In this document: piece after piece, positions 28,062-36,500 of the stretch
Numbering within the stretch: position 1 is the stretch's first letter
Layout: the number at the start of each line of letters is the position of its first letter
NCBI RefSeq assembly: GCF_008086165.1
Contig: NZ_VSKL01000001.1
Span: forward strand, 1,178,001 to 1,242,000
DNA: 64,000 nt
Origin: Algorimicrobium algoritergicola
GTDB taxonomy: Bacteria; Bacteroidota; Bacteroidia; Flavobacteriales; Flavobacteriaceae
Direction of reading: 5' to 3'
The notes under the pieces: generated by a model
Told to the model about the DNA's origin: nothing
Databases searched by the model: none
The model's input: only the letters and a program-made list of their open reading frames with translations
Position numbers and translations under genes: made by a program

Positions 28062-28280
28062 TCCAAAAGTTTTAAGCAGGATCAGCGCAGCTAATCCTGT
28101 AACCTAAAGCTTGCTCTTCTGTTTTGTGTCTTTTTGTGTTTTCAAAGAGTAGCTTTCAGGATCAACGGAGTTAATCTCTTTTGATTAATGTTAATTTGAA
28201 TTTGACATTCAAAACTAGATAGAAAATTATTTTATATTTTCAAAAAGATTGAAAAAGATCAACGGAGTTAATCCTATCTT
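28062..28280. repeat. Three-copy hairpin repeat cluster
   Basis: Three copies of a 19-base element lie at 28079-28097 (GGATCAGCGCAGCTAATCC), 28159-28177 (GGATCAACGGAGTTAATCT) and 28256-28274 (AGATCAACGGAGTTAATCC), 80 and 97 bases apart. Each is preceded, 15-16 bases upstream, by a CAAA word. Each folds as a hairpin with a three-base loop, and copy 1 differs from the others by a paired A-T to G-C change in the stem. This region carries no credible ORF. Confidence 0.75.
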
Positions 28281-28297
28281 TTGAATGATAGTTTTAA

Positions 28298-29086
28298 TTA
28301 AAAATCTACCCAATTATCTAAATCTAATGTCCAATCATAATCGCCATAATCAATCGAGTATTTATCAGTTGTCGCTAAAATAGCATAAGATTTCAATATA
28401 TCTTTTATATCATTTTTAGAGCCAAAATCCCCTCGAAACCATTTAAACAAAGGTGAAATAGTTACTATTTTCTGCTCGTTATTATAGGTGGTTGTTTTTA
28501 TTAAATATTCTCTAGAGCTCATATCAAATTGTTCTTCTAACTTATCTGGCGAATAAATAGCGACAGGTGGGCAATTTTTAGCACCACAATTTAAAACAAA
28601 ATGAATTCTGAAATCGCGTTCGTCAACTCGCAATTCGCGTTCAAATTTATTTGGAAACCATTTTCTAATTTTACCCAATCCTAATTTCCATTGCGATTTT
28701 CTAATTATACCATGTTCAATTTTATCAAAAGACACCATGTTGCCAGCAATAGCAATTTGTTTTTTCTTAAAAAAAGCACCTCGATCTTCATATAATTCTG
28801 GTTTTTCAGTTAATATTATTTGAATAAATGCATTGTAAATATTCACCCAAAAAGCTAGTTTTTCATTATCCGTTTTTAAATCAGTACTTAAATCTTCTAA
28901 TGTGGTATTCTTTAAAATATCCTGAATGTCCTGTGTGTTTTGTCTGCTTTTAATTTTTGTTAGTAGTTGTTCTGATAGCTTATTAAAGTTCGTTTTTTCG
29001 TTTGTATTTGTTTGCGCTATTCCATGCACTGAAATCAATAGAACTGTTAGAAGTAGGATTGATTGTTTTAAAATTGTTGTTTTCAT
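28298..29086 (-). CDS. DUF547 domain protein, secreted
   Basis: A 262-residue protein with signal peptide (cleavage after G-I-A-Q) and a DUF547 domain. Family features are N-I-Y-N-A-F near residue 84, I-E-H-G-I-I-R near residue 123, and H-F-V-L-N-C-G-A-K-N-C-P-P (near residue 160) with its two cysteines. The function of the family is not established; a papain-like fold has been suggested. It is a single gene, divergent from the glycosyltransferase. Confidence 0.88.
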   Translation of the reverse strand: MKTTILKQSILLLTVLLISVHGIAQTNTNEKTNFNKLSEQLLTKIKSRQNTQDIQDILKNTTLEDLSTDLKTDNEKLAFWVNIYNAFIQIILTEKPELYEDRGAFFKKKQIAIAGNMVSFDKIEHGIIRKSQWKLGLGKIRKWFPNKFERELRVDERDFRIHFVLNCGAKNCPPVAIYSPDKLEEQFDMSSREYLIKTTTYNNEQKIVTISPLFKWFRGDFGSKNDIKDILKSYAILATTDKYSIDYGDYDWTLDLDNWVDF

Positions 29087-29176
29087 GAGTTTGTTTTTTG
29101 GTTCGATAGGATTTTAGCTATAAAAGTAAGTTCGTTATAAATCCACATCCTATAAATTTACGTATATTTCTTGTAT

Positions 29177-29887
29177 ATGGTTTTAGTTAAAAATATTTCA
29201 GTGATTATTCCCGCGCATAACGAACGGGAAAACTTAATCGTTTTAATACCACGTTTAATAACTATCTCTAAAGGTTTTAATGTTGAAATTATTATCGCTT
29301 TATCGGCGGAATCCCATGATATAGATTCTAAAGATTTTCGGTCGAAACAAGTTTCATTAATTACGTGTGCAAATAAAGGTCGTGCAGTTCAAATGAATCA
29401 AGCCGCCAAAACTGCTTTGGGAGATATTCTTGTTTTTCTTCATGCGGATGTATTGCCGCCAATAAGTTTTTTTAAGAATATTCAAGAAACAATTTCATCT
29501 GGTATGGATGCTGGTTTTTTCTCCTATAAATTTAATACCGATAATTTCTGGTTGAAAATCAATGCGCATTTCACCAAAACTGACGGGATATTTACAGGTG
29601 GTGGTGACCAATGTTTATTTATTAAAAAGTGCGTATTTGAAACGTTAGGTGCTTTTGATGAAGATCAAGTTCTTATGGAAGATTTCGAATTTTTCAAACG
29701 GATGAAGAAGGCAAAAATGCCCTATACAATTGTAAATAATGACTTAATTGTTTCGGCTAGAAAATATCATAATAATTCTTATGTAAAAGTCAATTTTTGC
29801 AATTTACTAATGGTTGTTTTATTCAAATGCGGTTATAAACCTGAAAAATTAAAAACCTTATATGACCGACTGCTTAAAACGGCATAA
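29177..29887 (+). CDS. Family 2 glycosyltransferase (TIGR04283 type)
   Basis: A GT-A fold enzyme of about 236 residues with the start V-I-I-P-A-H-N-E-R-E-N-L, the nucleotide-sugar D-x-D region as F-L-H-A-D-V near residue 97, G-G-G-D-Q-C-L-F near residue 147 and L-M-E-D-F-E-F-F. It fits the TIGR04283 group found in flavobacteria; the acceptor is unknown. I use the ATG at 29177; a TTG two codons earlier is possible. A bidirectional terminator separates it from metK. Confidence 0.87.
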   Translation: MVLVKNISVIIPAHNERENLIVLIPRLITISKGFNVEIIIALSAESHDIDSKDFRSKQVSLITCANKGRAVQMNQAAKTALGDILVFLHADVLPPISFFKNIQETISSGMDAGFFSYKFNTDNFWLKINAHFTKTDGIFTGGGDQCLFIKKCVFETLGAFDEDQVLMEDFEFFKRMKKAKMPYTIVNNDLIVSARKYHNNSYVKVNFCNLLMVVLFKCGYKPEKLKTLYDRLLKTA

Positions 29888-29891
29888 CACC

Positions 29892-29925
29892 AAAAAAAAG
29901 CCTCACATTTTTTGTAAGGCTTTTA
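29892..29925. terminator. Bidirectional terminator between the glycosyltransferase gene and metK
   Basis: AAAAGCCT and AGGCTTTT pair, with an inner ACA/TGT helix, A-rich on the left and T-rich on the right, so it can serve both converging genes. Confidence 0.75.
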
Positions 29926-29944
29926 GATATTTTTATTGATAATA

Positions 29945-31234
29945 TTATAGGTCGAATGCCGCTTTCACTTTATCTACATAGTCTAATTTTTCCCACGTAA
30001 ATAATTCAACATCCAAGGTAATGGATTCACCATTTAATTGCTCAAATGTCTTGGTAATAGTTTCGTTCTTTCGTCCCATGTGTCCATAGGCAGCCGTTTC
30101 ACTATACATAGGTTGGCGTAATTTCAATCTGCTTTCAATAGCAAATGGTCGCATATCGAAAATTTCAGTCACTTTCTGTGCAATTTCACCATCCGTTAAA
30201 TTAAACGGACACGTTCCATACGTATCAATATAAATAGACGTTGGTTTCACCACACCAATAGCATAACTAACTTGTACTAAAATTTCATCTGCAATACCAG
30301 CGGCAACCAAGTTTTTAGCAATGTGTCGAGTTGCATAAGCTGCACTTCTATCTACTTTACTTGGGTCTTTTCCTGAAAATGCACCACCACCATGGGCACC
30401 TTTTCCTCCATACGTGTCCACAATAATTTTACGACCCGTTAAACCGGTGTCGCCATGTGGTCCTCCAATAACAAATTTTCCTGTTGGGTTAATGTGATAG
30501 GTGATATCGTCATTAAATAATACTTGAATATGTTCTGGAAGTTTCGCAACCACACGTGGAATTAGTACCTCTTTAATGTCTTTGTTTATTTGTGCTACCA
30601 TTTCCTCTTCAGCTGCATTTTTATCTTCAACAGATTTTGATTTTGGCATTACAAATTCATCATGTTGTGTTGAAATTACTATGGCTTCAATACGTTGTGG
30701 TACATTGTCATCACTATACTCAATAGTTACCTGACTTTTAGAGTCTGGACGTAAATAGGTGATGTCTTTTTCTTCACGACGTAATTCTGCTAATTCTAAT
30801 AACAATCTGTGCGATAAATCTAAAGCCAAAGGCATATAGTTTTCGGTTTCGCTTGTAGCATAACCGAACATCATACCTTGATCTCCTGCACCTTGTTCTT
30901 CCTTGCTAGCGCGATCTACTCCACGATTAATATCTTCTGACTGTTCATGAATGGCAGAAAACACACCACACGAACTACCATCAAACATATACGCGCCTTT
31001 GGTATAACCAATTTTATTAATGGTGTCACGGGCAATTTTCTGAACGTCTAGGTAGGTGTTGGATTTTACTTCGCCTGCTAAAACAACTTGTCCAGTTGTT
31101 ACTAATGTTTCACAGGCTACCTTTGATTCGGGATCAAAAGCTAAAAAATTATCAATTAATGCGTCACTTATTTGATCTGCAACTTTATCTGGATGTCCTT
31201 CAGAAACACTTTCCGAAGTAAATAAATATGGCAT
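29945..31234 (-). CDS. metK: S-adenosylmethionine synthetase
   Basis: MetK makes SAM from methionine and ATP. The 429-residue length suits Bacteroidota forms. Hallmarks are [17 protein letters not shown] at the N terminus, [12 protein letters not shown] near residue 118, and the C-terminal [16 protein letters not shown]. It is divergent from the SAM-I-controlled methionine genes, so the enzyme that makes SAM is beside genes that sense it. Its own leader (31235-31366) appears structured. Confidence 0.98.
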   Translation of the reverse strand: MPYLFTSESVSEGHPDKVADQISDALIDNFLAFDPESKVACETLVTTGQVVLAGEVKSNTYLDVQKIARDTINKIGYTKGAYMFDGSSCGVFSAIHEQSEDINRGVDRASKEEQGAGDQGMMFGYATSETENYMPLALDLSHRLLLELAELRREEKDITYLRPDSKSQVTIEYSDDNVPQRIEAIVISTQHDEFVMPKSKSVEDKNAAEEEMVAQINKDIKEVLIPRVVAKLPEHIQVLFNDDITYHINPTGKFVIGGPHGDTGLTGRKIIVDTYGGKGAHGGGAFSGKDPSKVDRSAAYATRHIAKNLVAAGIADEILVQVSYAIGVVKPTSIYIDTYGTCPFNLTDGEIAQKVTEIFDMRPFAIESRLKLRQPMYSETAAYGHMGRKNETITKTFEQLNGESITLDVELFTWEKLDYVDKVKAAFDL

Positions 31235-31236
31235 AG

Positions 31237-31343
31237 TTTCACTTATTTATGCGTTAAACACTGTGAAAAATTATGTGATTGCTGTGGCCTGCTAGAGTAG
31301 TAGAATTGAACTGCTTTAGCATTTTTTTATGAGGTTGCAATCA
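31237..31343 (-). promoter_or_regulatory. Structured metK leader (candidate cis-regulatory RNA)
   Basis: Read on the minus strand, TGATTGC (31343-31337) pairs perfectly with GCAATCA (31282-31276), closing a 54-base region. Inside, TGCTA (31321-31317) pairs with TAGCA (31294-31290). Single-stranded words AACC, TGCTAAA and TTCTAC recall the SAM-I core but the arrangement is not a standard SAM-I. A further TTTCAC/GTGAAA helix (31268-31263 and 31242-31237) abuts the metK start codon. Confidence 0.45.
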
Positions 31344-31372
31344 GACAAATTTTCCTCTCAATTATTACTGTG

Positions 31373-31399
31373 CAAAAATAAGAAATTAAAATGGAACAA
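31373..31399 (-). promoter_or_regulatory. Promoter of metK (Bacteroidota type)
   Basis: On the minus strand TTG (31399-31397), a 16-base spacer and TATTTTTG (31380-31373) fit the consensus, with the spacer slightly short. It implies a leader of about 130 bases, which contains the structured region. Confidence 0.55.
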
Positions 31400-31428
31400 A
31401 ATTTATTTAGACTTTTTTTCACATTTAA

Positions 31429-31461
31429 TTTGGTTTTTACAAATTTGTGTTGCAATATTTG
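31429..31461 (+). promoter_or_regulatory. Promoter of the SAM-I-controlled met operon
   Basis: TTTG (31429-31432), a 21-base spacer and AATATTTG (31454-31461), one base from TAnnTTTG, would start transcription near 31468, about 25 bases before the riboswitch. Confidence 0.5.
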
Positions 31462-31491
31462 TGCTCACAAAGTTCAAAAACTTACTGAAAT

Positions 31492-31613
31492 GTTATCAAG
31501 AAAGGTGGAGGGATTAGACCCGTTGAAGCCTTAGCAACCCTTAGTTCTATACTATGAAGGTGCTAAATTCTACTTAATTTTCGATTCATTTATCGAAATA
31601 TTGGATAGATAAC
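31492..31613 (+). ncRNA. SAM-I (S-box) riboswitch
   Basis: The P1 helix GTTATC (31492-31497) with GATAAC (31608-31613) closes the aptamer. The conserved core follows in order: ATCAAGAAAGGTGGAGGGA, then G-A-A-G-C-C-T-T-A-G-C-A-A-C-C, then G-A-A-G-G-T-G-C-T-A-A-A-T-T-C-T-A-C, then a P4 hairpin TTTCGAT/ATCGAAA (31579-31598). It precedes metY, as SAM riboswitches do for sulfur genes. In the family, bound SAM switches downstream expression off. Confidence 0.94.
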
Positions 31614-31619
31614 TCAAAC

Positions 31620-31655
31620 GAAATTACTCATCTGTGATTTCAATTTTCTTTTTAA
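31620..31655 (+). terminator. Expression-platform terminator of the SAM-I riboswitch
   Basis: GAAATTAC (31620-31627) and GTGATTTC (31634-31641) form an eight-pair stem with one G-T pair and a TCATCT loop, followed by AATTTTCTTTTT. It starts seven bases after P1, as expected for a transcriptional switch. About 80 further leader bases precede metY. Confidence 0.65.
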
Positions 31656-31737
31656 CATTTTTCTATTAGGTACGCTTCTAACGAGGTCTATTTGACTTTT
31701 GGTTTAATTTATTTATTAACTCAAAAAAACTAGAAAA

Positions 31738-33033
31738 ATGAGTATTCAAAATTTCGCAACAAAAGCGTTGCATTCTGGACATGATGTTCAGCAACATGGA
31801 GGAACAAGAGCCGTTCCTATTTATCAAACTACATCTTATGTTTTTAACAATTCAGAACATGCAGCTAATCTTTTTTCATTAAAAGAATTAGGGTTTATCT
31901 ATACCCGTTTAAATAATCCTACGAATCAAATTTTACAAGATCGTTTGGCTGCAGTAGAAGGTGGCGTTGGTGCCGTGGTTTTTGCCTCTGGGACGTCTGC
32001 CATTTCTACAGGATTATTAACACTTTTAAAAGCTGGAGATCATATTGTAGCTTCAAGTAGTTTGTATGGTGGCACATTTAATTTGCTAAATGTCACTTTA
32101 CCAAGATTAGGAATTACAACCACTTTTGTAAATGCTGATAATCCCGATAATTTTGCAGCAGCCGTGCAAGATAACACAAGAGCTTTCTTTGTTGAGTCTT
32201 TAGGGAACCCAAAGCTTGATGTATTAGATTTAGATGCTATTTCCGTGCATGCAAAAGCAGCTGAAGTTCCTTTTATTGTAGATAATACAGTAGCAACTTC
32301 CGTATTAGTAAAACCCATAGAGCATGGTGCAGATATTGTTATTCATTCCCTGACAAAATACATTGGTGGTCAAGGAACTTCCCTAGGAGGCGCAATAATT
32401 GATGCGGGTACTTTTAATTGGGCAAATGGAAAATTCCCTGAATTTACAGAGCCTTCAGCAGGATATCATGGTTTAAAGTATTATGAAACTCTAGGAGCTG
32501 CTTCATATACTTTTAAATTAATTTTAGAAGGTTTGCGTGATTTTGGTGGTGCATTGAGTCCAACCAATGCTTTTAATATTATTCAAGGTTTAGAAACATT
32601 GCCCATAAGAATTAAACAACATTCTCAAAATGCATTAGCATTGGCTAAATGGTTGGAAGAACAAGAAGAAGTAAGTTGGGTAAATTATCCGGGTTTAGAA
32701 AGTAGTAAATACAAATCTTTGGCAGATAAATATTTGCCAAACGGGCAGAGTGGTTTAGTGACTTTTGGTGTTAAGGGCGGATTTGAATCAGCAAAAACTA
32801 TTGCAGACAACACGAAGTTATTTTCATTATTAGCCAATATTGGTGATACAAAATCCTTGATAATTCACCCAGCGAGTACAACTCATCAGCAATTAGATGA
32901 AGCGCAACAAGCAAAGGCAGGCGTAAGTCAAGATTTAATTAGGTTGTCAGTTGGTATTGAAGATCTAGAGGATTTAAAAGAAGATTTAAAAGCTGTTTTT
33001 ATAATAATTAACGAATCCATTTTACAAGATTAA
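31738..33033 (+). CDS. metY: O-acetylhomoserine sulfhydrylase (PLP-dependent)
   Basis: This cytosolic enzyme makes homocysteine from O-acetylhomoserine and sulfide. The 431 residues match the Cys/Met PLP family: Y-Q-T-T-S-Y-V-F near residue 29, S-G-T-S-A-I near 87, the PLP lysine in H-S-L-T-K-Y-I-G-G-Q-G near residue 206 and H-P-A-S-T-T-H-Q-Q in the C-terminal part, typical for MetY. Its substrate would be made by the MetX domain of the fusion encoded two genes downstream. It is the first gene after the SAM-I riboswitch. Confidence 0.95.
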   Translation: MSIQNFATKALHSGHDVQQHGGTRAVPIYQTTSYVFNNSEHAANLFSLKELGFIYTRLNNPTNQILQDRLAAVEGGVGAVVFASGTSAISTGLLTLLKAGDHIVASSSLYGGTFNLLNVTLPRLGITTTFVNADNPDNFAAAVQDNTRAFFVESLGNPKLDVLDLDAISVHAKAAEVPFIVDNTVATSVLVKPIEHGADIVIHSLTKYIGGQGTSLGGAIIDAGTFNWANGKFPEFTEPSAGYHGLKYYETLGAASYTFKLILEGLRDFGGALSPTNAFNIIQGLETLPIRIKQHSQNALALAKWLEEQEEVSWVNYPGLESSKYKSLADKYLPNGQSGLVTFGVKGGFESAKTIADNTKLFSLLANIGDTKSLIIHPASTTHQQLDEAQQAKAGVSQDLIRLSVGIEDLEDLKEDLKAVFIIINESILQD

Positions 33034-33056
33034 TTAAATTTTTATAGATACTAATT

Positions 33057-33506
33057 ATGAGCGATTTAATATTTAAAGTACAAGGAGAAAGTGCTTCTCC
33101 TGCAAAATTCATTGCAACAACAAGGAATTTTAAATTAGTAATAGACGAACCAGAAGATTTAGGTGGTACAGATGAAAATGCAAATCCTGTAGAATATATT
33201 TTAGCCGGTTTAGCTGGATGTGTAAACGTGGTTGGACACTTGGTGGCCAAAGAATTAGGGTTTACAATTAATACCTTAAAAATTGAAGTTGAAGGAAATA
33301 TAAATCCAAATAAACTATTTGGAAGGTCTAATGACGAAAGAGCCGGGTTTAAGGAAATTAGTTTAAAGCTAATTCCAGAAACAGAAGCGTCTATTGAAAC
33401 ATTGGTAGCTTGGTTGAAAATAGTTCAAGAGCGCTGCCCTGTTAAGGATAATTTATTGAATGCGACTCCCGTAAGTCTTGAGGTTGAAAAACAATATGCC
33501 ATTTAA
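33057..33506 (+). CDS. OsmC/Ohr family protein
   Basis: The 149-residue protein has the OsmC fold: residues for a peroxidatic Cys in L-A-G-L-A-G-C-V-N-V (near residue 61) and a second Cys in V-Q-E-R-C-P-V-K-D-N (near residue 127). OsmC proteins reduce organic peroxides. Its place between metY and the metX fusion, 23 and 3 bases from them, suggests a role linked to sulfur or thiol metabolism under SAM control, but the substrate is not evident. Confidence 0.9.
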   Translation: MSDLIFKVQGESASPAKFIATTRNFKLVIDEPEDLGGTDENANPVEYILAGLAGCVNVVGHLVAKELGFTINTLKIEVEGNINPNKLFGRSNDERAGFKEISLKLIPETEASIETLVAWLKIVQERCPVKDNLLNATPVSLEVEKQYAI

Positions 33507-33509
33507 AGC

Positions 33510-36500
33510 ATGTCAAAATTAGAACACATCCAAATTCCAAATTTCAAATTAGAAACTGGTAAGGCAATTACTTTAAAATTGTCTTACCAATTATTTGGAA
33601 AACCTTTAGGTACAGCTCCAATTGTGCTTGTTAACCATGCGCTTACTGGAAATAGTAATGTGTCTGGAGTAAATGGTTGGTGGAAAGACCTTATTGGAAC
33701 AGCCAAAGTTATCGATACGCAGGTATATACGGTTTTAGCGTTTAATATACCGGGAAATGGTTATGATGATTTTATCATTAAAGACTATAAGGGTTTTGTT
33801 GCCAAAGATATTGCAGCGCTGTTTTTAGAGGGGTTAAAAGCACTTCAAATTCATAAGTTGTTTGCCATTATTGGCGGCTCTTTAGGTGGTGGAATTGCTT
33901 GGGAAATGTTAGTTCTGAAACCAGATTTAGCAACACATTTTATTCCAGTAGCCACCGATTGGAAAGCGACTGATTGGCTTATTGCCAACTGCCAAATTCA
34001 AGAACAATTTCTTGTCAATTCTAGCAATCCGGTACACGATGCGCGCATGCACGCCATGTTATGCTATAGAACGCCAGCGTCGTTTAAGGAGCGATTTCAA
34101 CGAACTAAAAACACCGATTTACAGATTTTTAGTGTCGAAAGTTGGCTGTTGCACCACGGTAAAAAATTGCAAGAACGCTATCAGCTGGCATCTTATAAAT
34201 TAATGAACCAGTTATTAAAAACAATTGATGTTACTAAAGGTGGTGAGTATAGTTTGAAAATTTTAGATCGCATTCAGGCCAATATCCATATTATAGGTGT
34301 CAATTCGGATTTGTTTTTTACAGCTGAAGAAAACCGCGAAACACAAAAATATCTAGCCTTAACACATCCCAATGTGACTTATAATGAAATCCATTCCATT
34401 CACGGACACGATGCGTTTTTAATAGAATTCGAACAATTAGAAAAAATTATTTCAGGAATTTTTAAACCTGAAACAAAAAGAAATAGAATGAAAGTATTAA
34501 AATTTGGAGGGAAATCTTTAGCAAATGGCAACGGATTAGAAACTGTTCTTTCCATTATTGAAGCAAAAGTAAAAAACAAGCAGAAGATAGCAGTTGTTGT
34601 TTCTGCCAGAGGAAATGCCACCAATGAATTAGAAGTTATTCTAGAAAAGGCAGCTACCAAACAAGTATATAAACCAGAATTGGAAGCATTTAAAACCTAC
34701 CAAATGGAACCTTTAAAATCTGTTGATTTTTCTGAAGAATTTTCAAAAATAGATACACTTTTAGAAGGCGTAAGCTTACTTGAAGATTATAGCGAAAAAA
34801 TTAAGGATGAGGTTTTATCACATGGTGAATTACTCGCAACAAAAATTGTTACACAGTTATTACGTGAACGCTACATAAAAGCACATGCAACAGATGCAAG
34901 AACTTTAATAAAAACCGATGAAAACTTTGGAGATGCCCAACCTATTTTAGCTGTTTCTGAACAGAATGTAAAAGCGCATTTTGAAAAATATAATAACGAT
35001 ACGGTTCATATTGTTTCCGGGTTTATTGCTTCCAATTTAAAAAATCAAACAACGACTTTAGGTCGGAACGGAAGTAATTATACAGCGTCCTTACTCGCAA
35101 ATTATTTAGACGCCGAGGAATTGGAAAGCTACACACATGTAAATGGAATTTACACGGCTAATCCTGAATTAGTCGCCGATGCTAAAACAATTAGTCAATT
35201 ATCTTATGAAGAGGCGAATGAGCTTGCTACGTTTGGAGCTACTATATTACATGCTAAAACAATCGTTCCTTTAATTGAAAAAAACATCAATCTACGAATT
35301 TTAAATACGTTTAATTCTAAAGATCAAGGAACTTTAATAACATCAAAAACAACCGTGGATGGTATTAAATCGCTTTCAGTTTTAGATCATGTGTCTTTAA
35401 TAAATTTTGAAGGCAGAGGACTTTTAGGAAAAGTAGGTGTAGATGCCAGAATATTTAAAACCTTAAGTACACATCATATTAGCGTCAGTATTATTGCTCA
35501 AGGCTCGTCAGAGCGTGGTATTGGTTTTATTGTTGCAGCAAATAGAGCAAAAGATGCTGTTGCTGCTTTGGAACATGAGTTTGAACATGAATTTCACACG
35601 AATGACGTGCATAAAATTTCAATTATAGACGATGTTTCCGTTATTTCAATCATTGGATTGGATTTAAGTAAATTTCATGAACCCTATAATTCGCTTATAA
35701 AAAACCAAATTGTGCCTTTACTATTCAATAATACCATTTCTGGTAAAAATGTGAGTTTGGTGGTTAAAAAAAACCAATTGCATAAAGCTTTAAATGTTAT
35801 TCACGGACAGGTATTTGGCGTAGCAAAAAAAATAAATATCGCCATCTTCGGAAAAGGCTTGGTTGGAAGTACTCTAATTGATCAAATTTTAGAAAATACA
35901 GCGTCTATTTTAAAGCGAAGGAACATTCAGTTAAAGATATTTGCGATTGCGAATTCCAAACACGTTTTGTTAGATGCTTCAGGAATAGGTGAAAATTGGA
36001 AGCGCAATTTAGAGACGAATAGTATTGCAAGCTGTTCTGCTCAAACTATTATCGACTATGCTAAAAAGCATCATTTAGAAAATTTAATTGCTGTGGATAA
36101 TACCGCAAATCCTGATTTTATTGATCATTATATGCCTTTGGTGGAAGCTGGTTTCGACTTGGTGTCTTCTAATAAAATTGCCAATACGGTTTCTCATAAT
36201 TTTTATAAAACCTTAAGAACTAAATTAGCCGAAAACAAAAAAGAATACCTATATGAAACTAATGTAGGTGCAGGATTGCCTTTAATAGATACCATTAAAT
36301 TATTACATGAATCTGGTGAGAATATCACAAGAATAAGAGGTGTTTTTTCTGGTTCCTTAAGCTACTTGTTCAATACGTTTTCTTCAGAAAGCAGGCCTTT
36401 TTCAGAAATTCTTCAGGAAGCCATTGATAGAGGATACACAGAACCTGATCCAAGAGAAGATTTATGTGGCAATGATGTGGCTAGAAAATTATTGATCCTA

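Noticed and set aside
28062-28280. The three-copy repeat as a small CRISPR array
   Set aside because: Spacings of 80 and 97 bases are too uneven and long, the repeats are palindromic and short, and no cas gene is nearby.
31235-31343. A standard SAM-I riboswitch on the minus strand upstream of metK
   Set aside because: Only scattered words match. The order of helices and the core G-G-T-G-G-A-G-G-G-A element are absent, so I list it as an unclassified structured leader.
31329-31517. 62-residue ORF on the plus strand upstream of metY
   Set aside because: It overlaps the promoter and the SAM-I riboswitch, which explain the sequence better, and it has no family features.
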